Shown: positions 27,857-37,271, counted from the first letter of the stretch. The stretch is 64,000 nt of DNA from SbD1 sp039679945 (GCA_039679945.1 JBDKTY010000168.1:5793-69792); one strand, 5' to 3'. The notes: a model not told the origin generated them from the letters alone. Program-made: numbers and translations.

Positions 27857-28183
27857 ATGGCCAAGAAAGAGAAAGAGAAAAAGGAAAAACCACTCGACAA
27901 AATGACGGCAAAAGAACTTCGCGAACTTGCTCTCTCTACGGGCGGGATTGTTGGAGTTCATGCGATGAATAAGGCGGAATTGGTTGCGGCAATCAAAGAA
28001 GTACGCGGTATTGTTGATGAAAAAGGCACAAAGAAAGATGTCGATGTGCGTGCCCTCAAACAAAAGATCAGGGAACTGAAAGACAAGCTGGACCAGGCAA
28101 AAGAATCCGGGAACAGCAAACTTATAAGGTCGTTCAGGCACAGGGTCAGCAATCTCAAGAAGAAAACCCGCCGCGCGGCATAG
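27857..28183 (+). CDS. Small Rho N-terminal-domain-like protein
   Basis: A 108-aa, very basic protein six bases after the slipin gene. Residues ~15-50 (MTAKELRELALSTG, MNKAELVAAIKE) fit the Rho_N/SAP-like helical fold. Residues ~60-105 form a charged coiled coil (DVRALKQKIRELKDKL). Start and stop lysine clusters could bind nucleic acid. Co-occurrence in the nfeD-slipin operon is tight, but I know no established role. It may simply be co-transcribed. Confidence 0.8.
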   Translation: MAKKEKEKKEKPLDKMTAKELRELALSTGGIVGVHAMNKAELVAAIKEVRGIVDEKGTKKDVDVRALKQKIRELKDKLDQAKESGNSKLIRSFRHRVSNLKKKTRRAA

Positions 28184-28462
28184 TCGGATAACGATAGTCT
28201 AACGTCAGCAGGGAGGTTGGGTTCCAAGTACAGGTTTCGAGATCGGATAGATACACGGGATGCCGCATATATGTATTGCCCAGTTTCTGTAGTTTTGATC
28301 CGGTCTCGCGGCTGTTCCGGTTTACCGACTTCATTAAGTTTGAGGGTGCTCATACCGGCTGAAACATGAACCGATAATCAGGGCTGTTGGGTTCGCGGGC
28401 GGCCGGTCGAATTCAAGCGATTTTGTGAGCGGAACCGTTGCACTCGATAATGGAGGGTACTG

Positions 28463-28663
28463 ATGAATGTAGATCCAAAGGTGATCGCGGCTATCTCATC
28501 CGCTATTGGCTATTACCTGCAAGCCGAGCAGGAGGCTTTATTAGCGATGCAGCAACAGAGGAGACCCGCTCAGCCCGTAGTAATGAGCAGCCCGTTTTCG
28601 ATTGCCGGAAGGCAGGCAGCTATGGACGTGAGATGGGCATGGCAGATGCGCATTCCGCGTTAG
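28463..28663 (+). CDS. Small protein associated with biotin-dependent carboxylase
   Basis: A 66-aa protein preceding the carboxyltransferase gene by 212 bp. The N-terminal half is a helix (VIAAISSAIGYYLQAEQEAL). A Gln/Arg/Pro linker and a C-terminal segment SIAGRQAAMDVRWAWQMR follow. I recall short proteins with a similar helix, linker and conserved GR...M...W tail beside acyl-CoA carboxylase and decarboxylase genes of anaerobes, where they help assemble the complex. That reading is by analogy. ATG follows GGAGGGTACTG. Confidence 0.65.
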   Translation: MNVDPKVIAAISSAIGYYLQAEQEALLAMQQQRRPAQPVVMSSPFSIAGRQAAMDVRWAWQMRIPR

Positions 28664-28875
28664 TGAAGTTGGTGTGTAGACCTTGATCGACTTTGAATAA
28701 AGGATTTTGGCTGCCGGAAGTTGCCCGAACAAGATGCTCCCAGGTCAAAATTAATGATACCAGTAGTTTTAAGAGGATGTTTCCTTCAAGACGACTCCTG
28801 GTGTTCAAAGTCTGGTGCTGAGGTAAGCTGAGCCGAAAACTGAGTATCTCTCGAATGGAAAAAGGAGACACAAGG

Positions 28876-30864
28876 ATGGAGAATTCACATCGTCATGGTA
28901 CTTCTCTCATTGCTAAACTGATTGATGAGCCACCTGTTGCAATCGATAACCCCGTCAAAATAGGGGACCTGACTTTCCGTGATGGTCATCAATCCCTTTT
29001 CGCCACCCGTGGAAGAACGGAAGATCTCCTTCCCATCGCAGAGGAAATGGAGAAGGTCGGGTACTGGTCCATGGAAGTATGGGGCGGAGCGACTTTCGAT
29101 ACGATGCACCGGTTTCTCAATGAGGACCCGTGGGAAAGACCGCGCCAACTGAAAAAGTACCTCAAGAAGACCAAGCTGATGATGCTTCTGCGCGGCCAGA
29201 ATCTCGTCGGATACCGCAACTACGCGGACGATATGGCCGAGGCGTTCGTCGATCGCGCATGCGCGAACGGCATTGAAGTTTTCAGAACATTCGATGCTCT
29301 CAACGACTTCCGGAACTTCGAAACGGTCATTAAACCGATCAAGAAGAACGGAATGCATTTTCAGGGCACCATTTCCTATTCGCTGACCGAACCCCGGATG
29401 GGCGGCGCCGTTTACAACCTGGAATACTGGGTCAAGAAAGCCAAACAGCTCGAGGATATGGGCGCGGATTCGTTCTGCATTAAGGATATGGCGGGCCTCA
29501 TCGCTCCGTACGATGCCTATTACCTGGTGAAAGCGCTTAAAGAGAATGTGAAGCTCCCCATTCATCTCCACAGCCATTTCACCTCGGGTATGGCCGATCT
29601 GGCCCTTCTCAAGGCGATCGAAGCCGGCGTAGACATAGTCGATACCTGCCTGTCCCCCTGGGCCTACCGCAGCTCCCATCCGGCCATCGAACCGTTGGTC
29701 ATGACCCTGCGGGCCACCAACAGGGACACCGGTTTTGACCTCCATCAGCTCGCCAAGTGCAGCGAGCACTTCGAGAAGGTTTCACCGAAGTACCGTCACC
29801 TGCTCGATGACCGTATGTCCATCATCGACATTGGCGTCCTGCTCCATCAGACGCCTGGCGGTATGCTCTCCAACCTGATTAACCAGCTCCGCGACATGGG
29901 CGCCTCCGACAAGCTCAACGACGTGTTCGCCGCCCTGCCCCGGGTTCGTAAAGAAATGGGCCAGGTACCCCTCGTCACGCCTACCAGCCAGATCGTCGGC
30001 ATCCAGGCCGTTAACAACGTTCTTTTCGATACTCCGGAAGAACGCTACAAGATGATTTCCGCTCAGAGCAAGGACCTCTTCTTCGGCCTCTACGGTCACA
30101 CACCAGTTCCCGTTGATCCCGAAATCCAGAAGAAGGCCCTTAAGGGCTATCCCAGAGGCGAGACTCCTTTCGCGGGACGTCCCGCGGAGATCCTCGAGCC
30201 CGAAATGCCCAAGAACCATGAGGATGTCAAAGGGTTGGCCAAGGACATCGACGACGTTCTCATTTACGGCATGTATCCCATGACCGGAAAACGCTTCCTC
30301 AACTGGAAGTACGGCAAGGAACCCGTTCCACCCGAAGTAATGCCAAAAACTCTGGAACAATGCGCCAAGGAAGCCGAACTGGTCAAGAAAGCCAAGGCCG
30401 GCTTGCTCGTCGAGAAGCCCAAGAAGGAAGTTCCCGAGAAGGGTGAAGGCGCGCGGCAGTTCAATGTGTTTGTTGATGGCGACTACTTCTCGGTCGATGT
30501 GGAAGCAATCGGCGGCGCACCCATGATCACGGGCATTGCCCCGATCGCTCAGCCGGCAGCCGCTCCGAGACCTGCTCCCGCGGCAGCCCCCAGGCCCGCA
30601 GCAGCTCCCGCTGCTGCTCCCGCGGCAGCCCCCGCTGCCCCGATTGCCGGAGGCGCCAAGCTCGAAGCCCCCATGCCCGGCATGGTTATGCGGTACGCAG
30701 TGAAGGAAGGCGACCAGGTCAAGGAAGGCGACGTGGTCATGGTCCTTGAAGCCATGAAGATGGAAAACTCCATCCTCAGCCCCGCCAGCGGTACCGTAAA
30801 GCAGATTTGCTGCAAGGAAGGCCAGAGCGTACAGAAGGGTGATGTGCTCGCTGTAATCGGGTAG
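28876..30864 (+). CDS. Biotin-carrying carboxyltransferase (pyruvate carboxylase subunit B / 5S transcarboxylase type)
   Basis: A 662-aa protein. The carboxyltransferase TIM barrel begins GDLTFRDGHQSLFATR, has HLHSHFTSGM metal-binding histidines and CIKDMAGL with the catalytic Lys, and a C-terminal PYC_OADA segment. An Ala/Pro-rich swivel (~556-590) leads to a biotinyl domain with EAMKMEN, the Lys being biotinylated. The family transfers CO2 between carboxybiotin and pyruvate/oxaloacetate. No sodium-pump subunits are adjacent. With mutase genes nearby, a role in oxaloacetate formation or methylmalonyl-CoA:pyruvate transcarboxylation is inferred. The start ATG 28876 follows AAGGAG. Confidence 0.93.
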   Translation: MENSHRHGTSLIAKLIDEPPVAIDNPVKIGDLTFRDGHQSLFATRGRTEDLLPIAEEMEKVGYWSMEVWGGATFDTMHRFLNEDPWERPRQLKKYLKKTKLMMLLRGQNLVGYRNYADDMAEAFVDRACANGIEVFRTFDALNDFRNFETVIKPIKKNGMHFQGTISYSLTEPRMGGAVYNLEYWVKKAKQLEDMGADSFCIKDMAGLIAPYDAYYLVKALKENVKLPIHLHSHFTSGMADLALLKAIEAGVDIVDTCLSPWAYRSSHPAIEPLVMTLRATNRDTGFDLHQLAKCSEHFEKVSPKYRHLLDDRMSIIDIGVLLHQTPGGMLSNLINQLRDMGASDKLNDVFAALPRVRKEMGQVPLVTPTSQIVGIQAVNNVLFDTPEERYKMISAQSKDLFFGLYGHTPVPVDPEIQKKALKGYPRGETPFAGRPAEILEPEMPKNHEDVKGLAKDIDDVLIYGMYPMTGKRFLNWKYGKEPVPPEVMPKTLEQCAKEAELVKKAKAGLLVEKPKKEVPEKGEGARQFNVFVDGDYFSVDVEAIGGAPMITGIAPIAQPAAAPRPAPAAAPRPAAAPAAAPAAAPAAPIAGGAKLEAPMPGMVMRYAVKEGDQVKEGDVVMVLEAMKMENSILSPASGTVKQICCKEGQSVQKGDVLAVIG

Positions 30865-30904
30865 TGAATATTTGATTTGAATCAGCCGAAGGAGGAGTAA
30901 GATA

Positions 30905-31891
30905 ATGGCCAAGAAACCGGTTCGTGTAGCTGTAACCGGCGCCGCCGGACAAATCGGCTACGCCCTGTTGTTCCGGATTGCGAGCGGTGAAATGCTGGGA
31001 AAAGACCAACCGGTCATCCTGCAGATGTTGGAACTTCCGATCGATAAAGTTCAGGCCGCTCTCAAAGGCGTGATGATGGAACTGGAAGACTGCGCATTCC
31101 CGCTCCTGGCCGACATGGTCGGCACCGGCGACCCCAAGGTCGCCTTCAAGGATGCGGACTATGCCATGCTGGTTGGCGCCCGGCCTCGCGGCCCCGGAAT
31201 GGAACGCAAGGACCTGCTGCTCGAAAACGCCAAGATCTTCATCGAGCAGGGCAAGGCAATGAATGCTGTCGCCTCTCGCGATATCCGCGTGATCGTTGTC
31301 GGAAACCCCGCCAACACCAACTCCTGGATCGCCATGAATTCAGCCCCGGATCTGCCGAAGGGCAATTTCACCGCGATGCTTCGCCTGGATCACAATCGCT
31401 CGCTTTCGCAGCTCGCGACCAAAACAGGCAAGCCGGTTGATTCCATCGAAAAAATGATCGTGTGGGGGAACCATTCGCCCACGATGTACCCGGATTACCG
31501 CTTTGCCACAATCGACGGCAAGCCCGCTCCCCAAGTGGTAAATGACGAAGCCTGGTACAAGAACGAGTATATTCCCACGGTCGGGAAGCGCGGCGCCGCC
31601 ATCATTACCGCCCGCGGCCTGTCCTCCGCCGCTTCCGCGGCCAATGCCGCCATCTGTCATATGCGCGACTGGGCGCTGGGCACCAACGGCAAGTGGGTAA
31701 CCATGGGTATCCCGTCAGACGGCTCCTACGGCATTCCGGAAAACGTCATGTACGGTGTGCCCGTTATTTGTACTCCTGGTAAGTACGAGAGAGTGAAAGG
31801 CCTCGAGATCGACGCCTTCTCGCGCGAGAAGATGGATTTCACTCTGAAGGAACTGCTCGAAGAGCAGGCCGGCGTTAAGGGCATGCTGTAG
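30905..31891 (+). CDS. mdh: NAD-dependent malate dehydrogenase
   Basis: A 328-aa malate dehydrogenase of the cytosolic/dimeric type. The Rossmann GAAGQIGYALLFRI is at the start. Substrate-binding and catalytic residues appear in ARPRGPGMERKDLL, NPANTNSW, RLDHNRS and the catalytic His in WGNHSPTMYPD. It interconverts malate and oxaloacetate. It lies 40 bp after the carboxyltransferase that makes or uses oxaloacetate, so the two probably act in sequence in propionate metabolism. A strong terminator follows at 32015-32054. Confidence 0.96.
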   Translation: MAKKPVRVAVTGAAGQIGYALLFRIASGEMLGKDQPVILQMLELPIDKVQAALKGVMMELEDCAFPLLADMVGTGDPKVAFKDADYAMLVGARPRGPGMERKDLLLENAKIFIEQGKAMNAVASRDIRVIVVGNPANTNSWIAMNSAPDLPKGNFTAMLRLDHNRSLSQLATKTGKPVDSIEKMIVWGNHSPTMYPDYRFATIDGKPAPQVVNDEAWYKNEYIPTVGKRGAAIITARGLSSAASAANAAICHMRDWALGTNGKWVTMGIPSDGSYGIPENVMYGVPVICTPGKYERVKGLEIDAFSREKMDFTLKELLEEQAGVKGML

Positions 31892-32014
31892 TCCACCGCC
31901 CAGGCCCGCCGGTTTTCCACATCCGGCGGGACCGCCCGAGCATCATCCCATCGGCCGGTTTCCCGGCTCGTGTGCGGGATGAGCGCGGGCAGCAGATAGA
32001 TGCATTAGAACAGT

Positions 32015-32054
32015 AAAGAGGCGCTGTACCCCTGGTTCAGCGCCTCTTTTTTTC
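32015..32054 (+). terminator. Rho-independent terminator after mdh
   Basis: AAAGAGGCGCTG (32015-32026) pairs perfectly with CAGCGCCTCTTT (32038-32049) around an 11-nt loop and is followed by a T run. Confidence 0.93.
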
Positions 32055-32659
32055 GGGGAACATCAGCCGGAGACTGGATCACTGTGCGTTGATCAGTTTC
32101 GCGCGCGAGAGGATGAAATGACTGGAGATGCGCTTCATCCGCCGCCGGGTGGGGCATAAGCTCCGCGCGCAGATGAAATTGTGTTTATTGAGGCATGTGC
32201 GGCCTATACATGAATTATGCTCGCGAGTAAGCCGATGAAATCCGGGAGCACGTTGAGATTGAAGGCTATTCGTTCAGAGCGACCCTGTTTCGCTCATGCC
32301 AGACCACATTCAAGATCGCATCAGAGGAATAAGTCAGGGGATTGAGGCGGGAGGCAGGCGCCTGTTCATCCGGATCAACCAACAGCTAACCCGCCGCTTC
32401 GCCGGCGTATACATCAAGGCGCGTCATGCCGCGGGCATGTTCGCGACAGAACATAAGCCTTCCACTCTGACCATTTGGCCGGTCAGAAGTCGCCGCTCTT
32501 TCCGAGTCTGGAAGATTCCTGCCCGAACGCAAATTCTTATCAGTCATGTTCATGAACGATTCGAGGCGGCATCAACTGCCGCCCCGTCGCTGTTGTAATA
32601 CATATTTTATGGATGTCTGGGTGCTGATACTGGTGAGAAGCCGGTTCCGTTGTTTCCGA
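32055..32659. other. Intergenic region after the mdh terminator
   Basis: About 600 bp with no convincing gene. A plus-strand open frame at 32296-32598 has no ribosome site or recognisable motif. I see no RNA gene or repeat here. Confidence 0.55.
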
Positions 32660-32842
32660 CTATTTCCTCGCCAGAGCTGAGAAGCGGATCTGGAAGTTCT
32701 TGATGTTGTTTTCATCATGCCGCAGGATGGCGATCTGAAACGCGTTTAGTTTTGCACAATCTCTGGCGCATTCTTCCTTGTTCTGGTCGATGTTTTCACA
32801 TCTTCTGCACGGACTTTCCACGGTTTTGATGAAGGGAATCAT
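32660..32842 (-). CDS. Small Cys-rich protein with paired CxxC/CxxxC motif
   Basis: A 60-aa protein with four cysteines in a compact cluster: CRRC, then ECARDC about nine residues later. This is a likely metal (Zn or Fe-S) site. The rest is helical (AFQIAILRHDENNIKNF). Reality of the gene is supported by GAGGAG nine bases before the ATG and a near-consensus promoter (TTGACA-N18-TATCAT) at 32903-32932 on the same strand. Function unknown. I recall similar short proteins in other Desulfobacterota but cannot name a family. Confidence 0.78.
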   Translation of the reverse strand: MIPFIKTVESPCRRCENIDQNKEECARDCAKLNAFQIAILRHDENNIKNFQIRFSALARK

Positions 32843-33397
32843 GCTCTTGTTTCTCCTCGGGAACAGAAAGAGTGAATTAAGTCAAGAATTGATGCGGGAG
32901 ACATGATAGAACATCTTTTCACAATCTGTCAAGTCAATTTGTGAATGGAATGCAAACGGGATGAATGCCGGGAAGAGAACGATTTAGGCCAGAAGACAGT
33001 CTCCGGCCATAATCCCTGTTTGCGCGATGGATTGTCCGGGTTGGCTCTCGGGAATACTCGGCCGCTGTAATATTTTGTTGAACGAAGTTGCGACTGCATT
33101 TACTATTTTTCACGATCTCCATGTCAATTGCTGTTGCGTCCAAAAGCACTTGCTGGTATAGGATGGAGTGTAACTCAACTTTCTATCCTCTCCACTGTTG
33201 CGGCCAGGAGGACGAGGTAGTGCTGTAGATTCTAACCCTATCTCCTTATTCCCTTCAGGTTCATTTTTCCGCGTGCATCTTTTAGCGAAAGATGGCCAAG
33301 GGCGTCGAACTGTGTTGCTGTTCGTGCATTTTTTAACAGAATCCGCTGTGGCAACCAGCGGGATTTCGTGTGGATCTTTGCGTTGAGGAGGGTACGT
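32843..33397. other. Divergent intergenic region before the mutase
   Basis: Contains the minus-strand promoter at 32903-32932. The remainder, 32940-33397, has no supported gene. The plus-strand Shine-Dalgarno GAGGAGG for the mutase lies at its end. A promoter for the mutase must be here but was not resolved. Confidence 0.55.
32903..32932 (-). promoter_or_regulatory. Sigma-70 promoter for the Cys-rich small protein
   Basis: On the minus strand TTGACA (32927-32932) and TATCAT (32903-32908) are spaced by 18 bp. The start near 32896 gives a leader of about 54 nt. Confidence 0.75.
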
Positions 33398-35077
33398 ATG
33401 TTTGATGAAAAGGTACTACAGAAAATTCAAGCTGGTAAAGAGAACTGGGATAAGGGACCTGTTGCGAAAACACTGTCGAAGTCGCCCGAAGCTAAACCTG
33501 TTTTCACCACAATTTCCGGTACACCGGTCGAACGGCTCTATACTCCTCTGGACGTGAAAGGACTGGATTACGACCGTGACCTGGGCTTCCCGGGCACTTT
33601 TCCGTTCACCCGCGGTGTTCAGCCCACGATGTACCGCGGCCGTTACTGGACGATGCGCCAGTACGCCGGTTTTGGAAATGCCAAGGAGACAAACGCCCGG
33701 TACCGCTACTTGCTTCAGCAGGGCCAGACTGGTTTGAGCGTTGCCTTCCAGCTTCCGACTCAGGCCGGCTATGACAGCGACCATCCGCTTTCCATGGGTG
33801 AAGTCGGTAAGGTGGGCGTCGCGATCGACCATATTGATGACATGAAAATCCTCTTTAACGGCATTCCCCTGGACAAGGTCACCACCTCCATGACCATGAA
33901 TGCCCCGGCCGGCGTCCTTCTTTCCATGTACCTGGCAATCGCCCAGGAACAGGGTGTTCCCTGGGACAAAGTCGGCGGTACCGTACAGAACGATGTTTTG
34001 AAGGAAATCATCTGCCGCGGCCAGTATATTTACCCTCCCAAGCAGACGATGCGCCTGACGGTGGACCTCATCGAATTCTGCCAGAAGAATGTTCCCCGCT
34101 GGAACTCCATCAGCATCAGCGGATATCACATCCGTGAATCGGGATCGACAGCCGCGCAGGAAATGGCGTTCACGATCGCCGACGGCATTGCCTACGCCCA
34201 GGCTTGTATCGATCGTGGCATGCCTGTTGACACGTTTGCACCGCGCCTGAGCTTCTTCTTCAACGCTTTCACCAACGTGCTGGAAGAAGTCGCCAAGTTC
34301 CGCGCCGGCCGCAGATATTGGGCAAAGGTCATGAGAGACCGGTTCAAGGCAAAAGATCCGCGGTCCATGATGCTGCGCTACCACGTACAGACCGGCGGCG
34401 TCACGCTGACCGCTCAGCAGCCGCTCAACAACATCGTCCGTGTTGGTCTGCAGACCTATGCCACGGCACTTGGCGGCGGTCAGTCACTGCACACCAACTC
34501 CTATGACGAAGCCCTGTGTCTGCCCACGCAGCAGGCGGTTACCGTGGCCCTCCGCACACAGCAGATCATCGCGGAAGAAAGCGGCGCCACCGATACTATC
34601 GATCCGCTGGCGGGTTGCTACTATGTCGAGCACATGACCGACAAGATCGAAGGCGAAATTGATGAGTACATCAAGAAGATCGACGCGATAGGCGGAACGC
34701 TGACCGCTATCGAGCAGGGTTATATCCAGAAGGAAATCCAGAACAGCTCCTACAGGTTCCAGAAAGAAATCGAGAACAACGAACGCGTCTATGTCGGCAT
34801 CAACAAGTACACCATGGAAGAGCCTCCTCCAACTGGTCTTCTCAAGGTAGATATGTCCGTTGGTGTGGAAAAGACCGCCGAACTCAAGAAGTTCCGAGCC
34901 GCGAGAGACCAGGCAAAGTGGAAAGCAGCCCTTGACAAGTTGCGCCAGGTTTCCCAGACCGATGAAAATGTAATACCGTATGTTATTGAAGCCGTGAAAG
35001 CCAAGGCGACCGTCGGGGAAGTCTGCGATGTTTGGCGCGACGTCTACGGCGAATATCGGCCCAAAGAGTTTGTATAA
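33398..35077 (+). CDS. mcmA1: Methylmalonyl-CoA mutase, large (catalytic) subunit
   Basis: A 559-aa catalytic TIM-barrel subunit of B12-dependent methylmalonyl-CoA mutase, which interconverts (R)-methylmalonyl-CoA and succinyl-CoA. It has PFTRGVQPTMYRGRYWTMRQ with YAGFG, GLSVAFQLPTQAGYDSDHP, SISGYHIRESGSTAAQE and LTAQQPLNNIVRV, all typical. The cobalamin-binding half is encoded separately by the next gene, as in archaea and many anaerobes. ATG 33398 after GAGGAGGG is preferred over 33368. Confidence 0.97.
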   Translation: MFDEKVLQKIQAGKENWDKGPVAKTLSKSPEAKPVFTTISGTPVERLYTPLDVKGLDYDRDLGFPGTFPFTRGVQPTMYRGRYWTMRQYAGFGNAKETNARYRYLLQQGQTGLSVAFQLPTQAGYDSDHPLSMGEVGKVGVAIDHIDDMKILFNGIPLDKVTTSMTMNAPAGVLLSMYLAIAQEQGVPWDKVGGTVQNDVLKEIICRGQYIYPPKQTMRLTVDLIEFCQKNVPRWNSISISGYHIRESGSTAAQEMAFTIADGIAYAQACIDRGMPVDTFAPRLSFFFNAFTNVLEEVAKFRAGRRYWAKVMRDRFKAKDPRSMMLRYHVQTGGVTLTAQQPLNNIVRVGLQTYATALGGGQSLHTNSYDEALCLPTQQAVTVALRTQQIIAEESGATDTIDPLAGCYYVEHMTDKIEGEIDEYIKKIDAIGGTLTAIEQGYIQKEIQNSSYRFQKEIENNERVYVGINKYTMEEPPPTGLLKVDMSVGVEKTAELKKFRAARDQAKWKAALDKLRQVSQTDENVIPYVIEAVKAKATVGEVCDVWRDVYGEYRPKEFV

Positions 35078-35136
35078 TCCGGCTTGAGACCAACAGGTTA
35101 AGCAACTGCTATTGCTATATATCGGAGGGAAATTTT

Positions 35137-35535
35137 ATGGCCAGAAAAATTAAAATGATCATGGCAAAACCCGGTCTTGACGGTCACGACCGAGGCGCCA
35201 AGCTCCTAGCTAGAGTCTTTGCCGAGGCAGGGATGGAAGTCGTCTATACCGGGCTCCGCCAGACACCTGAAATGATCGTCGCCGCAGCCGAACAGGAAGA
35301 TGCCGATGTTGTCGGCCTCAGCAGCCTTTCGGGCGTTCACAACTATTTCTTTCCACGAGTCGTGGAGTTGCTGAAGCAAAAGGGACTCAGCGACGTTCTG
35401 CTCGTCGGTGGAGGAATCATTCCGGAAGAAGATTATGACGGACTGAAAAAAGCCGGCATGAACGCCATTTTTGGTCCCGGCACGCCGACCAAGGACATTG
35501 TTTCCTTTATTGAGTCGAATGTCCGGAAACGCTAA
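35137..35535 (+). CDS. mcmA2: Methylmalonyl-CoA mutase, cobalamin-binding subunit
   Basis: A 132-aa B12-binding Rossmann domain with the signature DGHDRGAK (DxHxxG, whose His is the lower cobalt ligand), GLSSLSGVH and VGGGIIPEEDY. It pairs with the catalytic subunit encoded 59 bp upstream to form the mutase. ATG 35137 lies after CGGAGGG. The longer open frame from 35032 would overlap the upstream gene and is not supported. Confidence 0.97.
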   Translation: MARKIKMIMAKPGLDGHDRGAKLLARVFAEAGMEVVYTGLRQTPEMIVAAAEQEDADVVGLSSLSGVHNYFFPRVVELLKQKGLSDVLLVGGGIIPEEDYDGLKKAGMNAIFGPGTPTKDIVSFIESNVRKR

Positions 35536-35864
35536 CAGCAACAGGCGCTACTAACAGGAGGGCGGGATATTACCCGCTGACCGGACCAAACTCCTTCCAA
35601 GCTATGGGACCCATCCGCGACCAGCGGGTGGGTTCCGAGTATTTCCAGCCCGCCTCTTTTGCCGGTTTTCCTGCCCTCGCTTGAGCGGGAGGGTATTCAT
35701 CTGAACGGGAAGCCGGCAGGTAATACTCTGCCCTGATGGCTTGCTTTCAGCAAGGGATCACCGAGGGAGCCCCGCGTTCGAATTCTCGGCGCGCCCTCCG
35801 GTCGGCATCTATCCGGAGCTGCCCTGCCTGCAAAGCATACGGCTGTGAAAGGAATTAAACTATA
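35536..35864. other. Intergenic region between mutase and meaB
   Basis: 329 bp with no gene. A 13-bp imperfect stem, GGGACCCATCCGC with GCGGGTGGGTTCC, lies at about 35606-35637, without a T run. It is followed by one copy of the 14-mer ATTTCCAGCCCGCC (35641-35654) that also occurs twice near 44.5 kb. No promoter was resolved. Confidence 0.5.
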
Positions 35865-36842
35865 ATGTCCGTTGATTATGCGACCCAAGTCCTGGAAGGC
35901 TCTCCGCGCGCAGCCGCTCGACTCATCTCATGGCTCGAGGATGAAGACGAGAGAGCTTATGATTCGATGGCCAAGCTTTACCACCACACCGGAAACGCCT
36001 ACATTATCGGAATCACCGGATCGCCGGGCGCCGGGAAGAGCACACTCACCGACAAGCTGGCTCGAATAATACGAAAAAGCGGTTTGAAGGTGGGCATCAT
36101 CGCTGTTGATCCCTCAAGCCCGTTTACCGGCGGCGCTCTGCTGGGGGACCGGGTCCGCATGAGTGAATTAAGCAACGATCCGGACATTTACATCCGCAGC
36201 ATGGCAACCAGGGGTTTCCTCGGTGGAATGGCCAAGGCAACCAGCGATGTGGTTAAAGTCCTCGATGCGCTGGGTAAGGACATTATTATTATCGAGACCG
36301 TCGGAGTCGGTCAGGACGAAATCGATATCATCGGTATTGCCGACACGACTTGCCTGATCCTGGTACCCGGTCTCGGAGATTCCATCCAGAGCATGAAGGC
36401 CGGCATCATGGAAATCGCCGATGTATTCGTGGTGAACAAGGCGGATAAAGTTGGCGCGGACCAGCTTTGCGCCGAAATCTGCGGCCGGATTGAAATAGAT
36501 GCCCACATCAAGCCAACCGACTGGACTCCTCCGGTACAGCAGTGCGTGGCGGTGGAGGACATTGGCGTCAAGGAATTTTGGCAGGCCATCGAAAGCCACC
36601 GCAGCTTCCTGCAGGAATCAGGAAAATTCCAAGTGAAGAGACGCGAGCGGATTTACCAGGAAACACTGCGGATGATCCACGGTGAACTCTTCAAGGCGGT
36701 CCGCGAGTTCATGCAGGAAAGCGGCAAGCTCGACCGCGCGGTCGAGGATATACAGAGCAGGAAGAGAGACCCCTATAGTCTGATGCGCACCGTAGTCAGT
36801 GAATGGCTTTCCATTCCCAATTTGCACAAGGAGGCGTCATGA
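35865..36842 (+). CDS. meaB: MeaB/ArgK-type GTPase, methylmalonyl-CoA mutase chaperone
   Basis: A 325-aa G3E GTPase that loads and protects the B12 cofactor of methylmalonyl-CoA mutase. Walker A is GSPGAGKSTL. The family segments VDPSSPFTGGALLGDRVRM, SMATRGFLGG, IETVGVGQ and VVNKADKVGAD are all present. The C-terminal dimerisation arm is helical. The gene lies 329 bp after the small mutase subunit and overlaps the epimerase start by ATGA, so it forms an operon with that gene. Confidence 0.96.
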   Translation: MSVDYATQVLEGSPRAAARLISWLEDEDERAYDSMAKLYHHTGNAYIIGITGSPGAGKSTLTDKLARIIRKSGLKVGIIAVDPSSPFTGGALLGDRVRMSELSNDPDIYIRSMATRGFLGGMAKATSDVVKVLDALGKDIIIIETVGVGQDEIDIIGIADTTCLILVPGLGDSIQSMKAGIMEIADVFVVNKADKVGADQLCAEICGRIEIDAHIKPTDWTPPVQQCVAVEDIGVKEFWQAIESHRSFLQESGKFQVKRRERIYQETLRMIHGELFKAVREFMQESGKLDRAVEDIQSRKRDPYSLMRTVVSEWLSIPNLHKEAS

Positions 36843-37240
36843 AGGTACTCAAGGTTGACCATATCGGTATCGCTGTTAACAGCATCGAAGAGTGCAAGAA
36901 ACTCTATTCCGAAGTTCTGGGACTGACACACCTCGGCAACGAGACGGTCGCCGAGCAGAAGGTAACCACCGCTTTCTTCCCCGTGGGAGATGCGGAAATC
37001 GAACTCCTGGAATCCACCGCGCCCGACGGCCCGATCGCGAAGTTCCTGGAAGCCAAGGGACAAGGCGTCCAACACATAGCTTTCCGCGTGGAAAACATCG
37101 AGGAAGCCCTTGCCGAACTGAAGGCGAAGGGAATCAGGCTTATAGACGAAAAGCCGAGGAAAGGGGCAGGCGGGGCAAAAATCGCTTTCCTGCATCCCAA
37201 GTCAACTTTTGGAGTTCTCGTGGAGCTTTCCCAGAGATAG
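36839..37240 (+). CDS. mce: Methylmalonyl-CoA epimerase
   Basis: A 133-aa vicinal-oxygen-chelate enzyme that converts (S)- to (R)-methylmalonyl-CoA for the mutase. The metal ligands are in VDHIGIAV (His), QHIAFRV (His) and the C-terminal GVLVELSQ (Glu). ATG 36839 follows AAGGAGG and overlaps the meaB stop. A strong hairpin with T run follows at 37272-37305. Confidence 0.96.
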   Translation: MKVLKVDHIGIAVNSIEECKKLYSEVLGLTHLGNETVAEQKVTTAFFPVGDAEIELLESTAPDGPIAKFLEAKGQGVQHIAFRVENIEEALAELKAKGIRLIDEKPRKGAGGAKIAFLHPKSTFGVLVELSQR

Positions 37241-37271
37241 CGATACCGAGGCTCACACATACTGGAAATGG

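Noticed and set aside
32296..32598. 100-codon plus-strand frame
   Set aside because: No ribosome site or motif; composition not coding-like.
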